Assembly: GCA_000787465.1 (NCBI GenBank)
Contig: JSYX01000052.1
Span: 31,110-95,109 of the forward strand
Length of the DNA stretch: 64,000 bases
From: Thermomucor indicae-seudaticae
Taxonomy: Eukaryota > Mucoromycota > Mucoromycetes > Mucorales > Lichtheimiaceae
Direction: 5' to 3'
The notes beneath the pieces are model-generated. The model was given only the letters and a program-made list of their open reading frames with translations. It was not told the DNA's origin and did no database searches. A program made the position numbers and the translations under genes. Positions 22,190-33,357 of this stretch are shown in pieces. The stretch's first letter is position 1. Every line of letters begins with the position of its first letter.

Positions 22190-24251
22190 TTATTCAGCCA
22201 AGACCAATCCCTCTTCATTCATAAACGTGTTTTTATATCGATAGTTCCAATACCATTCTAATTTTGAGTTCTCAGGTAAGGAGAAGTAATAACTAGGGAG
22301 CTGCCTTGTGCTAGTCTGAATAGGAGTATGGATCTGAATGGTCGTGTTTGCCCGTTGTTCTTGTTGTTCCTTATTATGCGATGAGACGTGTGATGTTTGC
22401 GTGCTTGTTGAATCCGTTACACTTTGTCCCTGTCTCCCGCTTTTTAAGGACACTCTAACCTTCATCGCTGCACCTGAACGTCCTGTCGCAATGTGCGACT
22501 CGAAATCCTACATGGACATCTTTGAGCCGTCCAGACCGCAAGCCTTTTGAGTCCCCAGTCGTGTTGGGCCGGGCTGGAAGCCCTCTTTGGTGATGAAGCT
22601 GCTTCATTTAGACGGAAAAAAGCCTACAGGTGAGGAGTATGTCCCGGGAGGCGCTGAAGCAAATGAATAAAAATAGTCTCTTGATAAAAGCAAATGGATG
22701 AATACTTATTCGAGCCAGAATAGACCAAATAAGTTCAGGTACAGTACGCGGCCAGTTGATGTCGAAGTACCTGATATTTGAATTAGCGTGTGATTGAATG
22801 CCATAAGGGAGAGAAAGTAGCGAGACATATCCCTCGACGGTGATGATGAAGATACAGAACACTGCACTAATTCATCTAGATAGCGAATCTGACAGTGGAT
22901 ATTGCAGAAAACGCCAGATATCAGACTGTCTGGGGGCATTTTACCGAGCTTTACCGCTAAACTGTCACTGGCCGATGTATAGTATAAAGCTGATCACGGA
23001 GCGGAAAGGCAAGGGTTGTAAACCGTAAGGTCATCCGTTTCATTGAAAGCCATATCTATATAACTCGGCCTGAATTAAGAGTGGGAACCTTTCTTACCTG
23101 TAATCGAGATTTGGAAGTTGCGTGCTTTTTTAAATGAGCCCTTATTTTTTCGCGCTTTTGCGGATATCGTGATTGACAAGGTTCTTCCGACGACTGTTAT
23201 GCAGTAAGTTGTAAACTGAAATACGGTGCAAACATAGGACGTTTCTTGATAGAAATCACAAATTACCATAGCTATGCCTTATCATCTACGCGTCAACATT
23301 GTCAACTATATCTAAGCTCGCTGATTGGTAGTGTATGTACGAAGATGCCGTTAACAAGGCTTTGTTTGGAACTATAAAGACTAGCTTGCCAAAGTGCTCG
23401 CTCCGGTTTTCTGTCAAGAACGAAAATTTTGTGCAGTAGACCCCGACTCGTCAACTTCAGAATTGAATCTGTTGCCATCCAAGTACATGATGAGTAATCG
23501 AGAAGTACATTATAACTATTATGACTGAACGTTTATTCATAGAAGTCTTAAGAATGACAGACAGAAGATCCTTTGTTTAGATAGCCGCGTTCAGGCAAGA
23601 AGTAAACAAGAAAATGATTTTTCCGTTTCCCAGACAAATTTCTGATCCTCCTGATAAAGCCGCCGACAGTTGGTTGCATGTGTGTAGCTTTGATATTATC
23701 ATGATGTTAGCGTATGTGGCCACTATTGCGGCAGAAGGTAAACATATTGGTTGTGGACCGTTGGTGATAGCTGCGGAGGTGATGTCTGTAGCGATGACGG
23801 TGGTGAATAAGGAAAAAGGATCAGGAAAGCTATTCTCTTTATGTCCATTGGTCGAAACTTGAGAAATATTACAATACAAATCACGAGGGAGTAATTGATT
23901 ATGTGTAAAAGCCAGCTGGAATTCATACATGGGAGAACCTGCTGCGCCTTGATTCTCCAGGTTTTGGCAACACGCTCCTCGTCAAGAAGGATAGATGCGA
24001 ATGGAAGAAGAAGCTAGTCAGAGAGATGCTCTAGTTTCTGTCAATATGTACCTTAACGTTGGTGGCGCGTTATATTCGATTTTAGCTTCTTCGTCGCAAA
24101 ACTGCATGCGAAAGGCCGGAACGAAAATGGCCGGAACAATTAACAAAGTTGCGGCGGGGAAAACGATTGTTATGCATTCGCTTAACAATTCAAATTGAAG
24201 GCTATTTGCGTTTATATGCAGAGTCTGACAGAGCTCGCAGTTAGGGTCCAC
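22190..24251 (-). CDS. Unresolved multi-exon locus, possible multi-pass membrane protein
   Basis: Several minus-strand open frames in series suggest a spliced gene but I could not link them with certainty. Hydrophobic stretches include ITIVFPAATLLIVPAIFVPA (about 24160), WLLHIINYSLVICIVIFL (about 23900) and VFCIFIITVEGYVSLLSL (about 22850). The 3'-most frame (22190-22465) is polar, rich in Ser/Thr/Gln, and would be a cytosolic tail (SLPENSKLEWYWNYRYKN). No family was recognised. The span is given as a locus, not as an exact model. It could also be two genes or a decayed gene. Confidence 0.3.
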
Positions 24252-25322
24252 TCAGACTTGGGGTAGGCACGCCGACTGAGACCAGCCGACGGGTCCAAGC
24301 TTGCTCTGAGCTCCATTCGGAACAGATCAACGGAGGCACCTGGGACAAAAAGCACTAGTTCCTTTGAGCTAGCTTGGAGGTCAACATTCCGAGAAACCAA
24401 GGTCCCCAGTCAAAGGAACTGACGCCTCCGTTACTTTTAGCGATTAGTTTGCATCCCGATGCTGCATTTCATGTGTAAAAAAATACCGCGTACGGTATAA
24501 GGTGAAAGGAAAACGTCTGGCTTTTTACAGTTTTCTGCATGAATCTCACCCATTGCCTTTTCTGAATCTAGTGCAGTGGGATAAAAAACCAAGATTTTGC
24601 AGTGGACATGATCAGTCAAATGCCACGTGATAGCCTTTTCCTGCCACTGTACTCACGAATAAGTTTCAGTGGAGACAACGTGGAAATCAAAATTCCTTTT
24701 AGCCTGAGGAGAAGCGTTGTTTTCTTTGACATTCGGTGAGGATCAGGACTCATCAATCATATGCATAGACGAGTATTACACTTGTTTCAGGTTCGGTCTG
24801 TGCTGATAAGCCCCCGTATTTATTGTAAATATGTTGCGTACCATGAAAGTTCGTCTAGTCATCTTAATGGAAGGATACCCGTTCTTGCTAAACGTCTTGT
24901 CTTTGAATGAAGCGCTTGTCATAGATACGATGCGGATACTCTGTCCAAAGCGTTTTAGTACGTACTACCAATGTTATGTACGGGTGATTCGTCATGCTGG
25001 GCTGATGCTGCGTCATCGTCTTCTGGCTTCGTTGCATGAGCCCGCTAGCCTCGCGGTGTTGGGAATACCGACAACTACATTATGCTTTACTGCCAAAGAA
25101 TGCACGATATTAAACTTTTATTCCGATGTCGTCCATTTATACGGATCAAAATGTGTATATCAACCCCATTTGTAAAATAAGATTTGTAAGGAACGATATG
25201 TACCCGATGTACATCTTTCAAGATCATTGGTCTCTTTTTTATTGCTGGAATGTTCAATTGAAATAAAAGAAAAAGAAGAAGTATTTTGCAAGAAAACCAT
25301 TCTTGCTCTTCACTTTATATAT
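24252..25322. other. Intergenic region with an imperfect hairpin
   Basis: About 1.07 kb. It contains an imperfect palindrome at 24329-24432 (listed separately). A 114-codon plus ORF at 24831-25175 has no recognisable domain. Confidence 0.45.
24329..24432. repeat. Imperfect inverted repeat
   Basis: Nine-base arms AACGGAGGC (24329-24337) and GCCTCCGTT (24424-24432) are perfect complements. An inner pair GTTCCTTTGA (24358-24367) and TCAAAGGAAC (24410-24419) is also perfect. It could be a small non-autonomous element or a structured transcript. Confidence 0.55.
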
Positions 25323-25835
25323 ATGACGCAGCATCGGAGAAATCGCAGAAGACGCAGATCAGCAAAAAGACGTGCCAAAGAGCCCGGTATCACAGAAACC
25401 ACTGGTCGACAGCAAGACACGGAAAATTTTTCGAGCATGGAGAATGTTGTGCCTGAACAAACCGGTGGTGATACGTGCCTGAAAGTCAAGCACGACTGCT
25501 ATGATGAGGCACCAGCTAGCTGCACAGAAGAATCAAGTGCCACGCTGGAACCCGGAATGAGAACTCGTGACACCATTACCGTTATTCAGGCTACTGCGGA
25601 ATGTAGCATAATTGACGAACAAGACATTCGAGACAGCGTTGAAGAAGATTTCCGAGAAGCCGTGCAGAAAGACATGTTGAAACCTCCTGCACCTGCCGTC
25701 ATGGCACGAACACGCTCCAGTCAAATATTCCCATACAATATGCACGACGAAACAAAAGACATCATCACCATTGAGAGTATTGCACCTGTCGTCCCGGATA
25801 GTGAAACCAGTAGACCATTCTGCCCCATAATTTAA
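25323..25835 (+). CDS. Orphan single-exon ORF, 170 residues
   Basis: The frame opens with a strongly basic start (MTQHRRNRRRRRSAKRRAK), then runs polar and acidic to a stop at 25833-25835. I recognise no domain. A run of alternating TA (tatatatatg) sits just before the ATG. The basic N-terminus would suit a nuclear protein, which is speculation. The open frame continues upstream to 25227 with a hydrophobic segment. It may be a real lineage-specific gene, the last exon of a larger one, or chance. Confidence 0.35.
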   Translation: MTQHRRNRRRRRSAKRRAKEPGITETTGRQQDTENFSSMENVVPEQTGGDTCLKVKHDCYDEAPASCTEESSATLEPGMRTRDTITVIQATAECSIIDEQDIRDSVEEDFREAVQKDMLKPPAPAVMARTRSSQIFPYNMHDETKDIITIESIAPVVPDSETSRPFCPII

Positions 25836-27580
25836 AAGCAATAAATATATATACCCGTTTGCAGAAACCATGAGGGAGTTTATTGTTAATGAGAACTACT
25901 CGGCTCCTCTGTCCGTTAATGGACTAACTTTGAATAACCATATCTAGCCAACCATGCTTTACTTTTCCTCTAGGTTATAGAAAATAAACACTTGGATGTC
26001 AAAAGCCATAGGAAATAATTTGAGCTTAGAGTAATGTGCTGTTTCCAAGATACAGACGGGGATTCAGAGAAACTATGAGCGGTTCATTAAGGGACTGTGC
26101 GGTGTCTTCTACTCTGACACCTCAAAAACGTGTTTTCACCACGAACATTTTACATAAGGTAGATCATAAGATCTATATTATTAGTCTACCATATATAAAA
26201 AAGGGTTCTACCTCGAGAGATGTTCCCTGCAGTATACCACATCGGAGCCGCAAATGCATCTTACGGACGCGCGTTTTTTTAAGGCGTCCCTTAGCATTTT
26301 CGCCCAAGGAAACATGCTCGTGAACCACACGTAATGCTTGGGATCGCAGCGAAGCAGCAGAAGTTGTTTAGATGCTGTCAGTAAAACGAAGACGGGATTA
26401 AAAAGTCTCACGTAGAGTTATCTTGTTCGATATAGCCTATTTTGATTGTTCTTTTGATCTGTTAAGCGTGTCTTTCCGCACTTGTGTTAGTCGCGTACAA
26501 ATGGTAATCGTAATGCAAATCATATGCATCATTGCGGCACTCCATGGAGGCATTGGCCTCCGCAGAAATGATCTAGCGTAGTCAGGAGATCAATACACGT
26601 CTTCTTGCCGTTTTTCACTCTCAATCGTTGCGTGCATACCGTCTCAACAGCCAGCTCGTCGACGATCAGGCGGTGAAAGGTATGTTTCTTCCTTTCCGTC
26701 ATCACTTCTTTCCACAGATCCGATCCGTTCCGTAATCAACTAACAGGGTGATGCTTTGATAGCTTGCGATGATTGCAGAAGCTGTCCGGTGGATCGCCTT
26801 CGTTGACAGTGCATCGGTATTATGCAAGGGAGGTTTTCCAGCTTGTTGAAAAAATGGCAGTGCAAAATTCAAGCGGTCGATCTGGGGCTTGTTGGTGCTG
26901 GCTGCATGATGCAGAGTTTAATGGCGGCTGTTGAAACCAGGCACCGTTTTTGCGGCGAGACTTCCACGGCGGCAGACAGATTGATACTGAATCCGGTGTC
27001 TTCGATCGTGCGGTATACCTCTGTCGAGCAGACTGCCAAGTTGATGATATCATGCCAGTTTGGTTGATGCGTACGGTAAGTAGAAGATACCTTCTTAATA
27101 ATTCCTATCCTTCATAAAACTCGCGCGGTACGCCCTGATATTTCCAACGACATTAAATCAGAGGATATGTTTACCCTGTTTGGACCGCTTTTTTGGCGTT
27201 AATCGACTCGATTTTGCCAATGCAAGTGTAAGATTGGATGAGAAAGTCTGATCCCGTGGCGCGAAAAAGGTACGTGTTACAACGCGAGATCGATGCACGG
27301 TAACACGCCAAAAATCGCTTCCAAAAGCGGAAACATGTTCTCGAAATTCAGTACGATCGCAGATCTGTTTTTGTTTGTTTATGTCGTCAATTTTCAGTAT
27401 GACCTATGAAATAATACATATGCGCATCAAACTTTTGATTTACGATGTAGATGCAAACAATGCATTTAAGTTATGTCCAGAATGTGTATTCACCTCGGAT
27501 AATTTCCCATCGTAAACTTGTTTTGGTTCCTGATAATTCAGCAAACAGGTCTTTTCTTTCCAAAACAAGGCTAAAACTAA
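25836..27580. other. Intergenic region upstream of the GH79 gene
   Basis: About 1.75 kb with no intact gene. It contains the coding remnant at 26585-27200 (listed separately). The rest is AT-rich with short chance ORFs. Confidence 0.45.
26585..27200 (+). pseudogene. Stop-interrupted coding remnant of unknown family
   Basis: One frame (about 26585-26681) reads QEINTRLLAVFHSQSLRAYR and ends at a plausible donor (aaaggtatgt). After an acceptor near 26780 the frame gives SLTVHRYYAREVFQLVEKMA, then a Cys/Trp-rich block ending FNGGC. A TGA follows, but the same frame stays open (NQAPFLRRDFHGGRQIDTES through VDDIMPVWLMRTV) until another donor-like site near 27075. The residue texture is protein-like on both sides of the stop. 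I cannot name the family. It may be a decayed gene, possibly from a transposon. Confidence 0.45.
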
Positions 27581-29410
27581 ATGGTCACTACCGCTTTTCT
27601 TTGGCACTGTGTTGCCGTCTTAGCCCTGCTTATCATCCACGTCCCCGCTTCATGGCAACAAGTCGTCTCTGTGGTCCAACTTCCGAGCACAGCCTCTGGC
27701 GTCAAGATACCAGCGTATTCGCATGGTTTCGCACTTGAAATGAGTCAATGGACCAAAATATTTGGTTACAGCGTTGGCCAGCAAAGTTACGAGCTCCTTC
27801 AATTGCTTCAGAATATCAAGGATCGTCGAGGCGCGATGATGATTCGCGTAAGAGAAACAATTCCAAAGTAACCTATTTATTGTACATAGACGCTCATACA
27901 TAAATCACCACTTTTTTTTGCACGCGCCTGATACCAATAGCTTGGTGGCAATTCTCAAGACACTGCATCGGCGGACGAAGATATTGGGCAACCAGTGCTG
28001 AACACGGGCACCAAGACAAGCCGTAAGAACGATGGAGCATCAACACCAATCATCAAAGTGAGCAGCCGACTTTTCGATGTCATGAACGATCTAAGCGACA
28101 GAGTCGGCGTGCAATGGATGTTTGGTTTGAACTTTGGGAATATGGAAAGCGCACAAACACTTGGAAAATTGGCTATCGACAGACTGGGCAAACACCTATA
28201 TGCCATACAGATTGGTAACGAGCCAGACTTGTATGCGAAACACGGACTACGACCCGAGAACTGGGACGTCAAGAGCTACACTACCGAGTGGATCGACTGG
28301 GCTACGAAGCTGAGCGAGCATTTTCAAAGAAACGATACCATCTTTACGGGAGGTGTGGTTTGTTGCAACTGGCAGTTGCAGGATTTACTGGATGCTGGCT
28401 ATTTGGACAAAAGCAGCGCCTTGATCAATTCAATCACGGTGCAGAGATACAGTTCGAATGCCTGCTTTGGTGTCGCTAAGGGACAGATTTCGGATTATCT
28501 GAGTCATCAGTGGATCACCGGCATTCCTCGCAAAGATTATGCTTCAGCTGCCGTGACCGTTACCAGCCGTGGAAAACAGCTCATCATGGGGGAAACCAAC
28601 ACGGCAGCTTGTGGCGGTATCAAGGGCATATCCGATACCTTCGTGTCTGCGCTGTGGTGGGTGGATTGGCAGCTTTTTCTATACTCGCTCGGGTTTTCAT
28701 CGGTGGAATTACAAGTGGGTGGGCAAAACACTTTTTACAATCCGATGTCGCTGGTTGGCGGTGTATGGGTCGCGAACCCGATCTATTACGGCTCCCTGGT
28801 GACTGCAGAGGCGCTGGGCCCCGGTGACAGTGGGCCACAGGTCGTCCACATCGATATGCCTACAGACTCGGACGCGGCTTATGCTATATTTCACCACGGA
28901 ACACTCAAGCATGTCGTGCTGATTAACCTGGACGCGGCAAACGATAAAGTATATACGCTCAAGGATGGATGGGGAAAGGGAGTGGCTAAACTCCAAGTCA
29001 AGCGATTGACCGCAAAAAGTGTCCTCGAGCGACGATATATATATTGGGCAGGTCAGACTTTAAAACGGGCAGCTGATGGTCAGCTACGCGGGAACCACAA
29101 AATCGATACTATCGAATGTGGAGGTCAGAACAGCTGTGACGTCGCCGTCCCGAAAGGATCCATTGCCCTCGTCGCTCAACATTTCGACCCCATTAATACG
29201 ACAGTTGTTCCGTTCCCGTCCCATTATCCACATGCTGTGCTTCCTACTGTTTCATATGAACCTCCTGCCATGGAAACAAACACTGTAACAGACCAGTCAC
29301 CCTCACTTGCCACAGGACAAGCAGCAGCAATCATCCCATTCGTCTTTGGTATCATAACCGCAGCAATTGTCTTGCGTCAAATACCTTTTCCTCTGAATTG
29401 TAATCTGTGA
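27581..29410 (+). CDS. Secreted or membrane-anchored glycoside hydrolase, family 79-like (heparanase/beta-glucuronidase type)
   Basis: Two exons, 27581-27847 and 27941-29410, give about 578 residues. The N-terminus is a signal peptide (TAFLWHCVAVLALLIIHVPA). The (beta/alpha)8 domain shows the acid/base motif in AIQIGNEPDLY (Glu near residue 183). The likely nucleophile is in QLIMGETNTAACGG (Glu near 307). A C-terminal beta-domain follows (AYAIFHHGTLKHVVLINLDA). This order is that of GH79, whose members cleave uronic-acid or related glycosides in glycoproteins and proteoglycans. The C-terminus has a hydrophobic stretch (AAAIIPFVFGIITAAIVL) after a Thr/Ser/Pro-rich linker, so the enzyme may stay on the surface. 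Its stop lies 95 bp from the UCHL5 stop on the other strand. Confidence 0.88.
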
Positions 29411-29505
29411 AACCACTCGACTAAATTGTAACCTTCATCCGTATCTGCAGTACCCATTCTATTAAACGAAAGTCTTCACTGACATTGTATACATTACTAA
29501 TATTA

Positions 29506-30803
29506 TTATTGTTGTGCGGTTTTCCTTTTTGCATTCTCTGCTGCCCTTGCAAAAGCCTTTTCTCGAGCACTTTGAATACGTGGTTCTAGCTCTTTACGTT
29601 CTGCAAGAATACGAAGCAAGTTGTAGATAAGTGGCACAAAATTGTGTTTCCGAAGCATGTTTTCTCTCTAATGTCAAGCATGGATGCGGTCAATCGTACG
29701 TAGCCAGAACGCACACCAAGAATAAAATCGACACTTACATGCCATCTTGCTCGCTTTTCTTTTTCGAGCTGCAGTTTATGTTCCAAGAAGCTACGATCAC
29801 CATGCAGACGCTTCCGTTCTTCCTCCGCATCTTCTGGTAATGACAACAACAAGCCATCCAACTCCTCCAACTGTTCCTGGTAAAGCTCTATCCGGTCCTT
29901 TGTTAACGCCATCAAGCTGAAGCGCAGCTCACTTGATCCATATCGTTCCATCCGGCTCGCAATAGCCTGGTTTGCTTTTGAAACCCAGTCATCGTTTGTG
30001 CACGGACCTGCATCGACGCGGTCAGCTAACCCGAAGGATTACTATCATCCAGGAACGGTTATTACCTAAATGAACCGGTCCATTGCTCAGGCCGTCCAGT
30101 TCATAAAGCGCGCCATTGATTGGTAGGTATGCGATAAAATGGTATAGATCCTCGTCTTTATCAGCGGAAGAATCATGCATCTCGTTAACAAATGGGTCTG
30201 ATCGAGCAAAACTGTTGTGGACGGATCGGATTAAGTCGCTATTGGATATGGCAAGCCCCTTCATCTGTTCAATCACAGCGTCAATAGAGGGTCATGTTGG
30301 TTTGGGTGTGGTACGCTTACGTACATCGGGCGGAAAGTCAGCCGTGAATTCCTTAAAGTTCTGAAGTTCATGACCCAAATCAATATCGTCTCGGTTGAGC
30401 AAGATGGACAAGATGGCTTGCGTGGCACATGCATTGTTGATCACTTGCTTTGCAAAAAAGATGTGTTCGGTGGGATGCTCTTCACTTGAGGGAATGGCAG
30501 AAGGCTCTTCGTGGCCCTGCCATTTGAACAAAAAGATCAGGCCAAGTACTGGCCTACAGAAAGGTTAATAATGACGCCCAAAGGACGAAAAGGCATGCTA
30601 GTGAGCATTTACTTTAATTGCTCCATTGTCGATTCATCAAGACTCCAAATCTCTTCTACTTGCACGCCTCGGACGCCCATACCCGAGATGAGCTCGGTAA
30701 AGACACCTTTACCAGCATCAATCAATACGAAGAAATGTCACAATTGCCGTTGGTCGTTACCGGGATCGCTCTCGATCAAACACCAGTTACCAGCTTCTGC
30801 CAT
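29506..30803 (-). CDS. Ubiquitin C-terminal hydrolase UCHL5/UCH37
   Basis: ATG at 30801-30803 ([15 protein letters not shown]) and stop TAA at 29506-29508. At least six exons: the starting exon, [31 protein letters not shown] through [21 protein letters not shown] through PVHLG, the coiled segment [20 protein letters not shown], and the last exon [20 protein letters not shown]. The active-site Cys falls at residue 88 (NNACATQA) with Gln82, the same numbering as human UCHL5. The catalytic His is in LYHFIAYLP and the Asp in ALYELDG. The C-terminal ULD-like tail ends KRKTAQQ. UCH37 trims ubiquitin at the proteasome through Rpn13 and, in animals, at INO80. Confidence 0.94.
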
Positions 30804-31648
30804 GGAAGCAAAAGTGCAGCGAAGAGCGGCATTTGTGGCGTCCTGATGTGCCCAATCAGCTTCTGAAAATTTAGGGATGCCAATTTCCGACAGGATGGTT
30901 CTGGTCGTGATGCAAATATCTTTATTGCTAAAAATGCATTTGGATCGCTAAAAGAAGGAGTTATAACAACTGTTCATGAAATGTCATTTTAGTTGCGCCT
31001 TACCGGAAGGACTTGTGGAAACGGTGCTTGGCCGCAACTCAAAACACTCGGAGAGTATCAGGCCAGTCGCGTGCCCAGCTTCGCAATGGGTTAGTGGTCG
31101 TTTTTATCTTTAGAATTGAGGCGAGCCAATGACAACGAATAGTCATGGTCTTATCTAAATGACGGAGGAACTGCTCGCTCATCCTTGATCCCTTTCAAGG
31201 ATTGTGCCGATATTTAAGTATTCTCTCCCAGACATTGGCAACCGATCCTGTTGCAGCCTGATGAAGTGTCCTAATCCATACATGGACACTCTGTCTAGAG
31301 CCATTAAGGCGTGCGCGTTTGCTTGATAGAGTCAATTAAAGTTGTTGGCGAAGTTGGCAGGACACAGTAGAGCTCTTTGCAAAGAAAATGTAAGACCGGT
31401 CTTTGTTTCTCTACGAGCGTTGAGCAGCAGGTTGACCAAAAAGCAGAGTAGGTGGCGATGCTAACTAGAGGAGCAAAAGTGGTTACAAGTCAACGGCAAA
31501 TAGATTTTAGCACGCACTTTATACTGGGCGATAAAGAAAAACAAGGCTAACCGAGAAGGAACTTCGTGGAGTATCCCTTCTAAGTAATTGGCGAACTTGT
31601 GAAAGGTAAATTATATACAAGGGTTCAAAACTATATATATATCGCTAA
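30804..31648. other. Intergenic region upstream of UCHL5
   Basis: About 845 bp between the UCHL5 start and the Rad60-like stop, both on the minus strand. It holds the UCHL5 promoter and the Rad60 3' UTR. No ORF or RNA recognised. Confidence 0.5.
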
Positions 31649-33357
31649 TCAAGACTTTATAGTGACTGAAAGCATATCTTGATCCTCCAGCTCCGTATCC
31701 CGTACGGCATCATCCAAGGATAAAACCTCTCCTTCAAACGAGAACTGAACCTTGTCAATGAGTTCTTGGCCCAATTTTTTGATTCGCAAGTAATGCTCAG
31801 CAACGTTTCGAAACTTGGTAGTCTGTAAAAGGTACAAGTTATTAATCTTTGCTGGCACAGGCTTCCTTTTCTCCAGAGAACTTCACCTTTTTGACACGCA
31901 TTGTGACGTCCTCGTTATCCTTGTCACGAAGTTTAATGAACATACGATCTTCTTCTTCACCCTCAGGAGGCTCTTCATGCGTTTGCCTTGATGATGATTC
32001 GAAGCTATCTAAGAAATCCTCGTCAAATATATCTTTCCCAAGGTTCCTTAGTCTTTCGGTTCTTTGCTCCAAATCAGCCGCTTGTTTCTTTTCATAGTCA
32101 TTTTTCAGATATACGTCTATATCATTATACCATCAAAAAAATGAGCCCGCATATACCAAGATGCATGCATCTTTCCCCAGCTTACAGAGAAGGTTGTGCG
32201 TGGTTCCAGACATTCCCAGACTAGCAGGCGTCGCACGAAGCATGACTGGGACATCCTTGTATACCAAGAGCACATCCGCTTTGCGTAAAAATTTGCGTTT
32301 GCAGTAGTGGGTCAAGAGTTTGTCAAACGGATCATTCTAAGAAAACCAAGTTAGTGTCGCGTCTCTCAGATCAGCAAGGAAGGTTTTAACTTACATCCAT
32401 AATGATAATCTTGACCGGTTTTGCCATTTTATCAATGATTGCCTTGAATCGAGGATCGTCATGTGTCTCAAGGCTCACAAATTGGACTTTGATCTGGACC
32501 TTTTGAGGACCAGAAAGGTCTGTGTTCTCATCGAAAGGATCCATCGATAACCGATCGGGTGGAGTCGCAGACCGCGTTGTGCCAGCCATGGCTAGTTCTG
32601 GTTCCAGCTCGTCAATCTCGATCGATGGTAATGTGATGGCTGGGGTAGTCTTTGGTGGTCGTGGTGGGGTTTGTGTGGACGGTATGGAACGTGATCTATA
32701 TGTACAAGTTTATGTTAGACATCAATGTGTCTAAAAAACGTTGTACGTAAGCCTTACCGTTGCGAGGATATGGCTGGTTCCGGTTTAATCGTAGATGTCT
32801 CGTCATCTGAAAGAACTCTGCATCATGTCGTTAATGGGTGCATATACGACACGCATTCCGTTTTGATGGTCAATTTACATGCAGGAATCAGTGGCAGCTT
32901 GTGGTACAAATGTGGATGACGGTGGCGGTGAGAGCGGTGAAGATGGAGGAAGAGGAGGTGGTGATGATGAAGTAACGGTGGGTTTCTCAGCGTTGGTATC
33001 TTTCTTTTCTTGTGTTTCGTCTGAACTGTCGTCGCTGTCGAGCCAAGTGAGGTCATTGAAATGGTCATATTGGTTCTTATGTTTCTTCTTTTGCTGGACG
33101 CTTTCGTCAGAATCGCTCTCGCTCGAACTAGACTCTGACTTGTCTAAGCCCAATTGTTTGCCTGTTGAAAAAGAGCGTGTTAGAGGGACTGAGGGGTATA
33201 ATGGCGGCAGAAAACACATGCGTTTCAATAATACTTCTTGAAATGTGCTCTTGACAGCTACATTGCCAGGCTTAGTGCATGCTGCTTTTCCCTTATCTTT
33301 TCGTTTGGAGACTCTGGACCTTCGCTCACGAAAACTTGTAATGTCAAAGTCGCACAT
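31649..33357 (-). CDS. Rad60/Esc2/NIP45 family protein with tandem SUMO-like domains
   Basis: Read from ATG 33355-33357 (MCDFDITSFRERRSRVSKRK) to TGA 31649-31651. The N-terminal third is basic, then Ser/Asp-rich (SSSSESDSDESVQQ), with a Pro/Ser tract. A first SUMO-like domain starts at QKVQIKVQFVSLE (about 32490) and ends TTHNLLCKLGKDA. A linker of charged residues leads to a second domain, RMFIKLRDKDNEDVTMRVKK (about 31920), continuing KFRNVAEHYLRIKKLGQELI to DQDMLSVTIKS. This order matches fission yeast Rad60 and mammalian NIP45. These act with the Smc5/6 complex and the SUMO E2 in DNA repair and genome stability. About five introns are implied. Confidence 0.88.

Noticed and set aside
24831..25175. 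114-codon plus ORF upstream of the orphan gene.
   Set aside because: Composition and lack of any domain suggest chance; the gap to the next ORF has no splice pair that joins them convincingly.
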